From assembly GCA_012845835.1 (NCBI GenBank), contig JABAKD010000018.1:10604179-10668178 (forward strand): a stretch of DNA of 64,000 bases, in the 5' to 3' direction. Both the position numbers and the translations under genes were made by a program. This DNA is from Undaria pinnatifida (taxonomy: Eukaryota; Sar; Phaeophyceae; Laminariales; Alariaceae). Positions within the stretch are counted from its first letter, which is position 1; each line of letters opens with the position of its first letter. Shown here piece after piece: positions 44,101 to 50,519 of this stretch. Under the pieces are notes generated by a model that was not told where the DNA came from, did not search any database, and saw nothing but the letters and a program-made list of their open reading frames with translations.

Positions 44101-46536
44101 GCTTGCGACGCGTGGTAGGAGTAAGCCCAATAGTTTCTCTTTGGCGAGGCGCCTCAACGCAGGAAAAGCCGATAATATCGTAATATCGATAACATCGTAA
44201 TATCGATATCGTCGGACCATCGTTTGGGTTTTGCAATGTTATTCGACACATACAAAAAATCCCTAGCGCATGGGATGGTTCACCGGGTGACACTTCCCAT
44301 TTTGTCAAAACCAGAGTTTGCGCGTGGTAGAGCCCCTCAAGCGAGAGGCTTAACAATAGTACGGCGTACAGCATGCACTCTCGCATGAAATCCAAGCGTG
44401 TCACGGTGTGCTAATGAGGGCGTTTTAGCTGCATTACTAACGATACCACCCTGATGTTCTATGACATTTTGGCGCCGCTGTCGTGACCTGCTTTTGGATA
44501 TATCAAGGTTCGGAATGCTGGGCCAAAAACCGCGCGTCTGCTTGGACCATAAGCAGGACGGAATGACGGAGCTCAGGCCCGCGCATCAAGGGCGCAAGAG
44601 GTCGAGAGTTTCCGACGCCGCTAGCTTTTCTGCGGCTCCTCTCGTGCCCTTATTACCCATTCCACCTCATGACGGGCGGCGGGCTAGTATGGAACCGCAG
44701 CCAATGGTTCCGACTCTTGTATTTTTGTCATCGATGGCTTTGATGGCAAGTAACACTCTTCAGGATGTAGGCTTTGACGCGAATGCGCTTCAAGAGGTTG
44801 GACCGCGAGGGACTCTTTCTCAAGGAGTTGCTCCGCACGGAGTTGCGCCGCATGCAGTTGCGCCGCATGGGGTTTCGCCGCAAGGCGTTGCGCCCCAAGG
44901 GGTTCCGTTGGAAGGAGTTACACCGCAAAAAGTTCCGCCGCAAGGGGTCTCATCGCAAGAAGATGCATTGCAATGGGTTCCACCGCGAGAGGTTCCGCGG
45001 CCGGGGGTTGTGTCGAGGGGTGTTCTGTCGGGACAATTATCAGGGTTTGCCTCGGGGGGGTTCTCTTCGCAAGGAGTATTGACTCAAACAGTTGCTTGTC
45101 AAGCGGTGTCGCAGGCGCCCACCCCGGAGGACATAGTGCCGGAGGGGGCTCCGGCTACTGGTCAGGCAATGTCCCAGACACCTGCCCCGGGAGTGCTAGC
45201 GACGGAGGGAGCTGCAGGGGGGGGAAGTGTGTTGCCGTTCTCTTTTGCGGTGAAGGCCGTTTCGCCGAGGTCGATTGGCCTCCAATCAACGGAAATGTCA
45301 TCGGGATCGGTGACAGAACAGTTGGTTTCGGCGGCGTCAACCGGTCCGTCGTCTACGATGCTGTCACCGGCAACCACGGCAGGGCGGCCCGCTTCGACAC
45401 ATTCACCTTGTCTACAGCCAACAGCAGTGTCGTTGACGATGTCAACAGAGCTGCTCGTTTCGACGTATTCAACCGGCCTGCAGTCGACGTCCATGGTCGC
45501 AGGACATCATCCCGTGTCGACGCATTCAACTCGTCTGGGATCAGAAGCGATGGTGCGAGCGGTGTCATCAGGCCAGACTGTTTCGACGCATCCCACTGGT
45601 ATGGGGTCAGAGGAAATGCCGCGATATATTTCAACAGAGCAGCTCGTTTCGACGCATTCAACTGCTCTACAGTCGACACCAATGGTAGCAGGACCGCTCG
45701 TTTCGACGCATCCAACAGCGCTGCACTCATCGGCAATGTCGACGGAAATGTCGACAACACAGCCTGTTTCGACGCATCCACCTGATGTGCAGTCAATGGC
45801 AGTGTCTCCGGCAATGACGACAGGGCAACTAAGTTCGGCCCATTCAGCAAGTGTGCGGTCGAAGGCGCTGTCGCCATCTTTGTCGTCAGGACAGCACATT
45901 TCGTCGAGTTCGACTAGTCGGCAGTCAACAGTGCCGTCACCGGCAACAACGATAGGACAGCCCGTTTCCAGCAGCCTGCAGGCAACGGCGTTGTCATCGG
46001 CGATGCCATCAGGACAACAGATGTCGACTCTGCCAACCAGTTCACATTCAACCAGTCTGCAGTCAGAGGGGGTGGCTACAAAGAAAGCAGTTTCGGCACA
46101 TGCAACTGGTCTACAGTCCGAGGCAACTGGTCTGCAACCAACCGCAACTTCGCCCGCAATGTCGACAGGACAACTTGTTTCGACGCATTCAACCAGTCTG
46201 CAATCGGAGGCAATGGTGTCGACGATATCATCAGGACAAGAAGTTTCACCGCACGCAACTGGTCTGCAGTCAACGGCAAACTCCCCCTCGATGACAACAC
46301 GACAACTGGTTTCGGTCCATTCGGCAGGCCTGCAGTCCAAGGCCATGGCGCCGGCGGAGCTAATAGGTATGTGTTCGATGCCAATGGCGGTTCTGGATGG
46401 CGCGCCAAATGCGGCGGCGTCTACCTTACGGGCGGCGGTCTCCGGCAGCCAGGCGTGTCAGCAGCATAAGCAGGTGCAGTACAGAAGCGTCGTGTTGGTG
46501 TTGAACCCACAGCATTATCGCCATTGCCCGTTTTAG
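22962..46536 (+). CDS. EsV-1-7 repeat protein, gene 1 (ten exons, nine repeats, long Ser/Thr-rich tail)
   Basis: Exons: 22962-23114, 24313-24415, 25727-25857, 28236-28337, 30804-30913, 32602-32719, 38048-38167, 41371-41511, 43802-43860, 44508-46536. All introns are GT-AG. Joined length is 3066 nt, an exact multiple of three, with no internal stop. The product (1021 aa) has nine C-x4-C-x15/16-C-x2-H motifs: CQGLGC..CAQH, CETANC..CVVH, CEFVDC..CSRH, CSVDGC..CTTH, CDASGC..CAGH, CQNQDC..CFGH, CARSSC..CSEH, CSTPGC..CAAH, CEVQRC..CLDH. Between them lies the family's GM(V)-x-V...RC linker. The C-terminal ~660 residues are repetitive. The family is known from brown algae, where one member (IMMEDIATE UPRIGHT) controls early development; the molecular role of this gene is unknown. 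The start at 22962 is the only ATG in that exon's frame, but further 5' exons are possible. Confidence 0.87.
23115..24312 (+). other. intron 1 of EsV-1-7 gene 1
   Basis: 1198 bases, GTGAGA...TTTCACAG. Contains clustered CTAGT/ACTAATAG words at 23270-23370; otherwise nothing recognised. Confidence 0.8.
24313..24415 (+). CDS. EsV-1-7 gene 1, exon 2
   Basis: Acceptor TATTTCACAG before 24313, donor G|GTACGT after 24415. It encodes GARPTACAQHRLEAMV followed by KGCETANCHRAAFY, i.e. the second half of repeat 1 and the first half of repeat 2, ending in phase 1. Joining to exon 3 gives exactly C-x16-C-x2-H. Confidence 0.9.
24416..25726 (+). other. intron 2 of EsV-1-7 gene 1
   Basis: 1311 bases, GTACGT...TTGGCAG. 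Short CTGCTTTACTG repeats follow the donor. No gene or strong repeat recognised. Confidence 0.8.
25727..25857 (+). CDS. EsV-1-7 gene 1, exon 3
   Basis: Acceptor CCCTTGGCAG, donor AAA|GTGAGG. It encodes EKPTACVVHKIAGMADLKHK, then RCEFVDCVRHRVYGVPGEK: end of repeat 2, start of repeat 3. Ends in phase 0. An alternative donor at 25841 (TATG|GTGTAC) would not fit the phase of exon 4. Confidence 0.9.
26045..26280 (+). repeat. microsatellites in intron 3: GGTGGTGTG, CATCACAGC, GCATCGACC
   Basis: Three short arrays in sequence at 26060-26108, 26165-26212 and 26246-26276. They lie within intron 3 (25858-28235) of EsV-1-7 gene 1. Confidence 0.85.
27910..27990 (+). repeat. ~10-bp tandem repeat (CTCATCACAA)
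   Basis: About seven copies of CTCATCACAA and variants in intron 3. Directly downstream begins a ~180-base segment similar to 33395-33600 in intron 6 (GGGTTGGCT.TAGGT and a later ACCCAACCAA phrase). Confidence 0.85.
28236..28337 (+). CDS. EsV-1-7 gene 1, exon 4
   Basis: A 34-codon exon between GCTGGCACCAG and AAG|GTGAGC. It encodes ARFCSRHKEPGMCNVVTRR, then CSVDGCSKIPTHVSK. Joined to exon 5 it gives a perfect x16 spacing (Cys to CTTH). It is too short to show as a long open frame and would easily be missed. Confidence 0.88.
28338..30803 (+). other. intron 4 of EsV-1-7 gene 1, with minisatellites
   Basis: 2466 bases. Holds degenerate GTTGCTTCGATA repeats (28350-28495), (AGCCAAT)n at 28692-28744, and a 9-bp array (30135-30312). 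No protein-coding content recognised apart from repeat-derived frames. Confidence 0.75.
30135..30312 (+). repeat. 9-bp minisatellite (ATTGGCATC)n
   Basis: About 18 copies, the last few changed to AGTGGCATC. It ends directly in the motif TTCCGACGATTTTGGGTTAA (30309-30328), which also follows a shorter ATTGGCATT array at 41797-41865. Confidence 0.95.
30804..30913 (+). CDS. EsV-1-7 gene 1, exon 5
   Basis: Strong pyrimidine-rich acceptor GTTTTTTCTTAG and donor CGG|GTGAGG. It encodes EDKEHRVCTTHKVEGMISAS, then TNRACDASGCSRNPIF and ends in phase 2. The overlapping open frame at 30617-30898 in another frame is a shadow of this exon. Confidence 0.9.
31590..31703 (-). pseudogene. possible copia reverse-transcriptase fragment
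   Basis: The minus-strand frame reads EPRAIGGRLVATNHHKLDYS followed by DTFF, resembling the KARLVARG...DYSDTFAPV block at the start of copia RT. The match is short and diverged, with no catalytic motif, so this is a weak call. It lies in intron 5 of EsV-1-7 gene 1. Confidence 0.3.
32241..32343 (+). repeat. (GAT)n / (GAC)n microsatellite in intron 5
   Basis: About 34 triplets of GAT and GAC on the + strand. It gives poly-Met, poly-Asp or poly-His frames, none of them supported as coding. Confidence 0.95.
32602..32719 (+). CDS. EsV-1-7 gene 1, exon 6
   Basis: Acceptor CTTACATGGCAG, donor GAG|GTGAGC. One base completes a Gly codon with exon 5, then YEGQRGNRCAGHKEDGMVDV and KHARCQNQDCSKVAAYAFE. 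Contains a near-consensus linker GMVDVKHARC. Ends in phase 0 before the 5.3-kb intron 6. Confidence 0.92.
33159..33181. repeat. short hairpin GGGCTCCT / AGGAGCCC
   Basis: Perfect 8-bp arms at 33159-33166 and 33174-33181 with a 7-base loop. Both arms match the dispersed GGGGCTCCT motif described in the findings. Confidence 0.8.
33730..33827. repeat. 17-bp inverted repeat around GGGTCGGG-rich sequence
   Basis: ACGGGTCGGATCGAGTC (33730-33746) pairs perfectly with 33811-33827. The 64-base spacer is rich in CGGGTCGGGT, and more GACCCGACCC words follow to 33910. Inside intron 6 of EsV-1-7 gene 1. Confidence 0.85.
34030..34475 (+). repeat. 17-bp minisatellite (TTGTTTACCTTGACCAT)n
   Basis: About 26 copies with variation mainly C/G at one position (ACCTTG or ACGTTG). 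Located in intron 6 of EsV-1-7 gene 1. Confidence 0.95.
34563..34640 (+). repeat. pentanucleotide-type repeat GTCAT/GTCAA
   Basis: About 15 copies of TGTCA-type words (TCATG, TCAAG, TCGTG) in tandem. Intron 6 of EsV-1-7 gene 1. Confidence 0.9.
34984..35038 (+). repeat. 13-bp tandem repeat (ATGTAATACCATC), array 1
   Basis: About four copies. The same unit forms a longer array at 37917-38030, both in intron 6 and on either side of the OTU frame. Confidence 0.85.
36357..36396. ncRNA. perfect 16-bp hairpin (candidate small-RNA stem)
   Basis: AAATATGCACTTGGGC (36357-36372) and GCCCAAGTGCATATTT (36381-36396) are exact reverse complements with an 8-base loop. The stem is short for a microRNA precursor; no transcript evidence. 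Located in intron 6 of EsV-1-7 gene 1. Confidence 0.35.
36657..36830 (+). repeat. 174-bp direct repeat, copy 1
   Basis: Near-identical to 37050-37223 (about seven differences). Contains the TATAAAGAGATATAAAG phrase and the ATG that in copy 2 precedes the OTU frame. Here that ATG opens a frame of about 32 codons ending in Gln/Ala-rich sequence. Confidence 0.95.
37050..37223 (+). repeat. 174-bp direct repeat, copy 2 (OTU 5' region)
   Basis: Same length as copy 1, offset 393 bases. It runs into the 5' end of the OTU frame. The repeats could be a duplicated promoter/leader or the remains of a mobile element's terminal repeat. Confidence 0.95.
37131..37146 (+). promoter_or_regulatory. candidate TATA boxes for the OTU gene
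   Basis: Two TATAAA words (37131-37136, 37141-37146) lie 30-45 bases before the ATG at 37176. The same arrangement is present in the upstream repeat copy. The distance would leave a very short leader. Confidence 0.35.
37176..37837 (+). CDS. OTU-family cysteine protease (deubiquitinase-like), 5' frame disrupted
   Basis: The open frame from 37178 to the stop at 37837 encodes an OTU fold: GDGGCLLRCIS with the catalytic Cys at 37415-37417 and the adjacent Asp at 37406, the helical part RAHIIAHI, SVEEYLHFM, ATNVELIAATQLYGVDFRI, and the C-terminal YYPHSFHYASL with the catalytic His near 37802. OTU enzymes cleave ubiquitin-type isopeptide bonds. The first ~65 residues are Ser/Asn/Asp-rich. The frame has no in-frame ATG: the nearest ATG (37176) is out of frame because of an 8-base tandem duplication, CTGTTTAA, at 37220-37235. 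It may be a recent pseudogene, may use an unseen 5' exon, or may start at another codon. It is intronless and sits in intron 6 of the EsV-1-7 gene, same strand. Confidence 0.8.
37917..38030 (+). repeat. 13-bp tandem repeat (ATGTAATACCATA), array 2
   Basis: About eight copies ending 18 bases before exon 7 of EsV-1-7 gene 1. Because it runs into the acceptor region, length changes could affect splicing. Confidence 0.9.
38048..38167 (+). CDS. EsV-1-7 gene 1, exon 7
   Basis: Acceptor GTGTGTTTGCCGCAG, donor AAG|GTGCGT, 40 codons, phase 0 at both ends. It encodes GEKPRVCFGHKQAGMLSMKH and RRCARSSCTRQPVFGFIKGK. It joins exon 6 across intron 6 with correct motif spacing (x15), so no extra exon is needed in between. 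Confidence 0.93.
38526..38583 (+). pseudogene. decayed copy of EsV-1-7 exon 8 (copy a)
   Basis: Reads VCSGHTVVSMQVMRCNLKR, aligning without gaps to LCSEHKVDGMWNVLDRCCST of exon 8. The C-x2-H and the following Cys remain, but the second Cys pair is lost. In intron 7. Confidence 0.6.
39845..41370 (+). repeat. ~100-bp degenerate array of exon-8 acceptor/exon-start sequence
   Basis: About 15 copies of a phrase close to GGTGCTAGGCTGAACTGTGC followed by TCGTATCTGACAGCC and TTTTGGTGTTGG, at about 39852, 39970, 40120, 40273, 40430, 40480, 40530, 40583, 40722, 40830, 40880, 40948, 41085, 41190, 41240, ending at the real acceptor of exon 8 (GGTGCTCTTAACAGGCCGAA, 41356-41375). Frames across it are artefacts. 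Confidence 0.85.
40131..40241 (+). pseudogene. decayed copy of EsV-1-7 exon 8 (copy b)
   Basis: Reads LCSEQKVDATQNVFGTCF, then NILVCRKPHTFGPEDT, which aligns without gaps to exon 8 (LCSEHKVDGMWNVLDRCC, STPGCKKLPTFGPEDG). The zinc ligand His is Gln and one Cys is Phe, so the module is disabled. Still open for ~35 codons. In intron 7, within the array. Confidence 0.75.
41371..41511 (+). CDS. EsV-1-7 gene 1, exon 8
   Basis: Acceptor TGCTCTTAACAG, donor CCC|GTGAGT, 47 codons. It encodes AELCSEHKVDGMWNVLDRC, then CSTPGCKKLPTFGPEDGKAS and ACAAHKAP. It holds a complete repeat 8 without the usual internal intron. Its start is the source of a large decayed array in the upstream intron. Confidence 0.92.
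41797..41865 (+). repeat. short (ATTGGCATT)n array plus TTTTTGGGTTAAGGAGC motif
   Basis: Five 9-bp units followed by the same downstream motif as the larger array at 30135-30330. In intron 8 of EsV-1-7 gene 1. Confidence 0.85.
42399..42431 (+). pseudogene. copy of the exon 8 3' end and donor site
   Basis: GCATGCACAAGTCACAAGAC, then GCATGTGAGTGTC parallels 41489-41520 (GCATGCGCAGCTCATAAGGC, then CCCCGTGAGTGTT), i.e. the C-x2-H-K end of exon 8 with its GTGAGT donor. The upstream part of the exon is not recognisable. Confidence 0.55.
42628..42748 (+). repeat. two ~45-bp copies with CCCAAGTGCAG..TCGA.GGCACG
   Basis: Copies at 42628-42675 and 42703-42748. The words resemble a decayed C-x4-C half-repeat (KCSVEGT, KCRLEGTC) but key residues are missing. 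In intron 8. Confidence 0.5.
43455..43645 (+). repeat. GAT-rich microsatellite in intron 8
   Basis: Imperfect GAT/GAC/AAT triplets giving an Asp-rich frame on + and His/Ile-rich frames on -. Nothing supports translation; it ends ~155 bases before exon 9. Confidence 0.9.
43802..43860 (+). CDS. EsV-1-7 gene 1, exon 9
   Basis: A 59-base exon between CTGTCTTTTCAG and CTAG|GTGAGA. It encodes GMVNVRNRRCEVQRCCKQP plus two bases, i.e. the linker and first half of repeat 9. Phase 2 at its end matches the last exon exactly. Confidence 0.9.
44508..46536 (+). CDS. EsV-1-7 gene 1, exon 10 (terminal, repetitive tail)
   Basis: Starts after GATATATCAAG (a weaker acceptor) with RFGMLGQKPRVCLDHKQDG, the end of repeat 9. 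The tail has two repeat zones: pentapeptides of the GVAPH/GVPPQ type at about 44818-45020, and ~22-residue Ser/Thr-rich units of the form VSTHSTGLQSTAMSPAMSTG at about 45270-46370, roughly 15 copies. No membrane segment or enzyme motif. Overlapping minus-strand frames of up to 279 aa are shadows of the repeats. The stop TAG at 46534 falls inside the first unit of a 3' tandem repeat. Confidence 0.85.
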
Positions 46537-47000
46537 TCTTTGTCGTTTATCGCGTCAAGTGCCGTGTGGGTATTGAGCCGAAAACATTATCGCACCCACC
46601 CGCTTTCGTTTTTGCCGTTCTTCGGTTCAAGTGTCGGGTGTATGTTGAGCCCAAACCATTCACACACTCACCCCGTTTTTCCTAATTTACCGTCCATCGC
46701 TTCAAGTGTCGTGTGGATATTGAACCGAAATAATTATCACACGCACCCGTTTTTCGTATTCCTGCCGTTCGTTTATCGCTTAAAGCGCCGTGTTGATATC
46801 TAACCCCTGTGCTTTTCGCAACCACCTTTGTCGTCTGTTGCCGTTCATCGGTTCAAGTGCCGTGTTGATGTTGAAACCATGCAGTTGCCGTAACGGTCCT
46901 TTCCCGTCTGTTTCGCCGTTCACGGCTTCAAGCGGCGTCGTGCGAAAATTGAATCCAAGCAGTTGTCACAACGACCCTGCTTTCGTCGCTTCCAGTTTGT
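46480..47000 (+). repeat. ~75-bp tandem repeats at and after the stop of EsV-1-7 gene 1
   Basis: Six to seven units each with (G/C)TTCAAGTGCCGTGTTG(A/G)TATTGA and ACATTATC.CACCCACCCG; TTCAAGTG-type anchors at about 46555, 46630, 46700, 46778, 46850 and 46927. The first unit lies over the last coding codons. In another frame (46491 onward) the units translate as a coherent 25-residue repeat (FVVYRVKCRVGIEPKTLSHP) to a stop at about 46688. Confidence 0.8.
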
Positions 47001-47392
47001 TGGCACCATTGCAATACGCTGCGATGCTAACCGTGGCAGGCATTTTCTTGAGACTCATGCTGCGATAGGGATAGCACTTTTCGATAAAAAATGTTTAGGG
47101 CTAATGACAGGGCGACCCTTGACCCTTTTGAGGCGCATGTACAGCGATACAACAAATTATAGGCGCGTTCATATCATGGTGCGAGCATGCAGCTCACGGC
47201 AGAGCAAGCTATGCGTGTGTCTTACAGGCCCTTGTGTTGGAGTTGGACAGTAAAATCGTCGTCGGCTCAGCTTTTAATAGCAGCCCTAGTTGGTTGCTTC
47301 GTGTGAAGGGTGCTGCAATCGCCACTTTTAGTCGTCAGTTTTTCCCTACACTATAATCAAGATATATTATAGCCCCAGAAGGGTTAACCCAG

Positions 47393-47555
47393 TATGATCG
47401 GGTATGATCGGGTATGATTGGGTCTGATCGGGTATGATCGGGTATGGTTGGGTATGATCGGGTGTGATCGGGTATGATTGGGTATGATCGGGTGTGATGG
47501 GGTATGATTGGGGATGATCGGGTATGATCGGGTATCATCCGGTATCATCGGGATG
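47393..47555 (+). repeat. 10-bp minisatellite (GGGTATGATC)n
   Basis: About 16 copies with single-base variants. Confidence 0.95.
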
Positions 47556-48284
47556 CCATTATTGTTTTTCAATGCTACTCGCTGTATACGAAGTACCTCT
47601 TGAGGTGTTTTAGGGTTAGGGATTTATTCATCGGGATGTACTTTCTTTTTTTCAAGGGAAGACGACAGAAAGCGGTGTACAGCCACCATTCCTCGCCACC
47701 GTGCGGTACAGCAGTATACATTTATATTTTTTACCCCGATCCACGACGCTGATTGGTCAATTCAGCCTCGCACCGGTTTTTGATACCAACTCCTTGTGGT
47801 ACATCGTACCCCGGCTTCTCAGGTCGGCCGTCACCGTTTCCTGACACGACCCATAACGCTTTCTGTCACAAAATACACCATGCGGACGGACTTTGCACCA
47901 GGCTCTTCACGGCGCATAGTCTTTCAATTTCCGACCGAATCTCAACCATGGGCACGACGTCATGTGGCATCCATAGAACATTGCGCTTTCATAATCCTTC
48001 ATATTTCGGATCCCTTCAGAGCAATCATTGCAACACCCCTTCCGCACACAGCACGAACCGCTGCTCAACCGTACATAGCTCGCACCATACATACGTAGCT
48101 CGCACACCCCACGTACACGTATTAGAGTTGTTGTTGTTGCTGTTGTTGTGGTCAATATGCTTAACCAAGTCCGTGGTCACAGGACAGGCTCCACTTGTTG
48201 TTGGCCCACCAAACGCCGACCTAATTCTTGCCCCTACCTATCTGCGTTCGGCACACCGGAAAACGCTAATTCTAACCCGTACCT
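47556..48284. other. no gene recognised
   Basis: Contains a short TTG tract (48128-48150) followed by CCAAGTCCGTGGTCACAGGA, shared with the flank of the (TTG)n tract at 18958. No coding content recognised. Confidence 0.5.
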
Positions 48285-49143
48285 GTCCATCTTGGCAGGA
48301 TGAAATGGCGTATGGGATTGGGTCGAGGGTTAGGTTTCGGACGGTGCTTAACCCTCACCTCAATGGAATAGTTCAGGGGACGGCACACATCTCATTCCAT
48401 TAGTTCAGGGGACGGCACACATCTCTACTGCGAACTCCCACACTGAAACTAATATTTTAGGTGTTGACCGCCGCCTGAAACATGCGTCAACTACAATCTC
48501 TTGGCGTATTTGCCGTTAGCCCTGTCCTTAACCCTTCCTTATCTCTCCCCGCCAGGATGGAGTGACGTATAGGGCAGGATAGAGATGTCGCGTGGGACGG
48601 TGCTTAATACTAACCCTGACCCGAAGATGCCAGGAAACGGCACACATCTCAACGAGCTCCCACACTAAACTACTATATTAGGTCTAGACCGCTGTCCGTC
48701 ACAGGCCTTACCTGCCGCCTCCTGACACCTTCGACCCTAGCCCTAACCCTGAACCCTTCCATATCTCCCTTTGCCGATATGGAATGACGTATGGGATGGG
48801 GTCAAGGTGTCGATTGGGCGGGTGTTTGATGCCAACCCCAATCCTGCCCTTAAACCGTAACATAACCATAACCCTAACCCTAACGCTAACTCTACATCTA
48901 CCCTTAACCCCTCACCCTAACCCTAACCTTAACCCTAACCCCAGAGCGAAGTTAAAGCCAAGCATAGCGCTAACCCTAAGCGTTACCTATTTCCCTTCGC
49001 CGGAGCGGAATTGCGTAGAAGATGTTTTCGATATATTCCCGAGGAAGATGCTCAACGCTAACCATAACCCTAACCGTAAATCAGGCCTGATCTTCAACCT
49101 TAATAAGTCCTAACCCCTACCCTTACTTTTGTCCCTCGCTCAG
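48285..49143 (+). repeat. array of decayed EsV-1-7 exon starts (~230-bp units)
   Basis: Copies of an acceptor plus exon start, close to CAGGATGGAATGACGTATGG followed by GATGGGGTCGAGGTGTCGC, begin near 48298, 48554, 48778 and 49010. The intact version begins at 49141. The copy at 48787 still reads MTYGMGSRCRLGGCLMP, with the C-x4-C, then runs into CCCTAA-like repeats. Between copies, CGGCACACATCTC and ACTCCCACACT phrases also repeat. Confidence 0.75.
48857..48952 (+). repeat. degenerate telomere-like CCCTAA repeats
   Basis: CATAACCATAACCCTAACCC and similar words, about 12 imperfect units. Smaller clusters at 48735-48762, 49060-49080 and 49392-49412. TTAGGG-type telomeres are common in eukaryotes; here they are interstitial. 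Confidence 0.8.
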
Positions 49144-49271
49144 GATAGCATGACGTATGGGATGAGGTCGAGGTGTCGCTTTGCGGGGTGCATGGAGCAG
49201 CCGCAATACGGCTTTGATGATGAAAGTCCACGGTTCTGCGCGGGGCACAAGAAAGACGGCATGTCCAATAG
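49144..49271 (+). CDS. isolated intact EsV-1-7 exon
   Basis: After the acceptor TTGTCCCTCGCTCAG the frame encodes MTYGMRSRCRFAGCMEQPQY, then GFDDESPRFCAGHKKDGMSN and R up to a weak donor AG|GTGATA; a TGA follows in frame. It holds one complete motif C-x4-C-x15-C-x2-H plus the GM of the linker. I could not place partner exons with matching phase except possibly 57017. It may be a lone surviving exon of a dead gene between genes 1 and 2. Confidence 0.65.
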
Positions 49272-50519
49272 GTGATACCGGTAAGGTATTATTTAGGCAC
49301 TTGACCGGGGAAACAAGTCTATATCATGATTCGATCACAGAACACGTCCCGAAAAACAGCCTTAGGGTCAGGGGAAGGTTGTTTACGTTTTAGCTAACCC
49401 TAACCCTTAGCTTTGCCCCCCCCGGCGGAGGATTGTAATACTGCAGGGGTGTCCCAATTAGGCGGTATCCCTATATATGGCGCTAACCCGATACAAGGCG
49501 GTCGCAATCGCTTGACGCGACTGGAGAACTGCACCAAAGTACTCATAGCCCGGCACGAATAATGTGATTAACGCGGCTATGGTACCCCCAATAAGGCGGT
49601 CATACATGTTGCTCTGGAACACCACCGCTATACTATTAGCTTTCGTTTTTTTATTCGTTGTTTCACGGCATGAAGCCGTCATGGAAAGGTAAGCTGCACC
49701 GCGACAACCGCATCACTTCAACTGTGCCTTTTCATTGAGGTACGCAGTCTCTCGGGCGACCAGCTGTATCGACAGCAGTAGTGCTCAATCCACAGTAGTG
49801 AAGAAGGAAGTGAACAACGAGCTAAACCGCCCCCTCCCGTGGCCTCGGTCTCTGTTGTTCGCATCATGCTGACCTCATGCTATGCTATGCTGTGCTAGGC
49901 TAGGCTATGCTATGCGAAGCTAGGCGAAATTGTTGTGTAAGTGTAGCGCGTTATTATACTACCTGGTACTGTGTTATACTCCTGTGTGGTACTACTCGAA
50001 AAGCTGCGCGGTCTCACCGGGCGGCTCTACGTCCGTGCTTGTCATTTTTTGGTCGCGACCCCTCGGCCGCAAATAATAGGCGCTTAGAGTGATGCCTACC
50101 GGCGTGTGTGGGCCAGCTTTCCTTTTGTCGTGGCGAGCCGACTCTCTTGTGAATGCGGTGTGCTGTTTCGTTTTTCGTTCATAATGGTGGAGACATGTGC
50201 GTACGATGTGAGTTTCCGTATTCTGGCCGAGATGAGCCGTGGCCGAGATTCCTGCAACGGTGATATTATACACACATGGCATGATCGAGATACACATGGC
50301 ATCATGATATGATGCTGTGGCCGAGATACACATGACATGATGCTGTGATGCTGTGCTACTGTGCTGATTGTCTACACATGATATGATGCTGTTCGTGGAG
50401 CTAATTCGTGAACACGCATACATGGGTACAGTTTGTGGAGTCAAATGTAACACTCTTGCCATACGTCCGTCAACGACCCTTCTCTATGTGCGCCAGGACG
50501 ACAGCGAGCAGCGGTGAGG
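49272..50519. other. no gene recognised
   Basis: Includes a CTATGCTATG/GCTAGGC low-complexity patch at 49876-49925 and ATGATATGATGCTGTG-type repeats at 50280-50395. No coding content recognised. Confidence 0.45.

Noticed and set aside
45353-46346. Minus-strand open frames of 174 and 279 aa opposite the gene 1 tail
   Set aside because: They are the antisense of a 66-bp-periodic coding repeat; periodic sequence keeps several frames open. The + strand frame is tied to the EsV-1-7 exons by phase.
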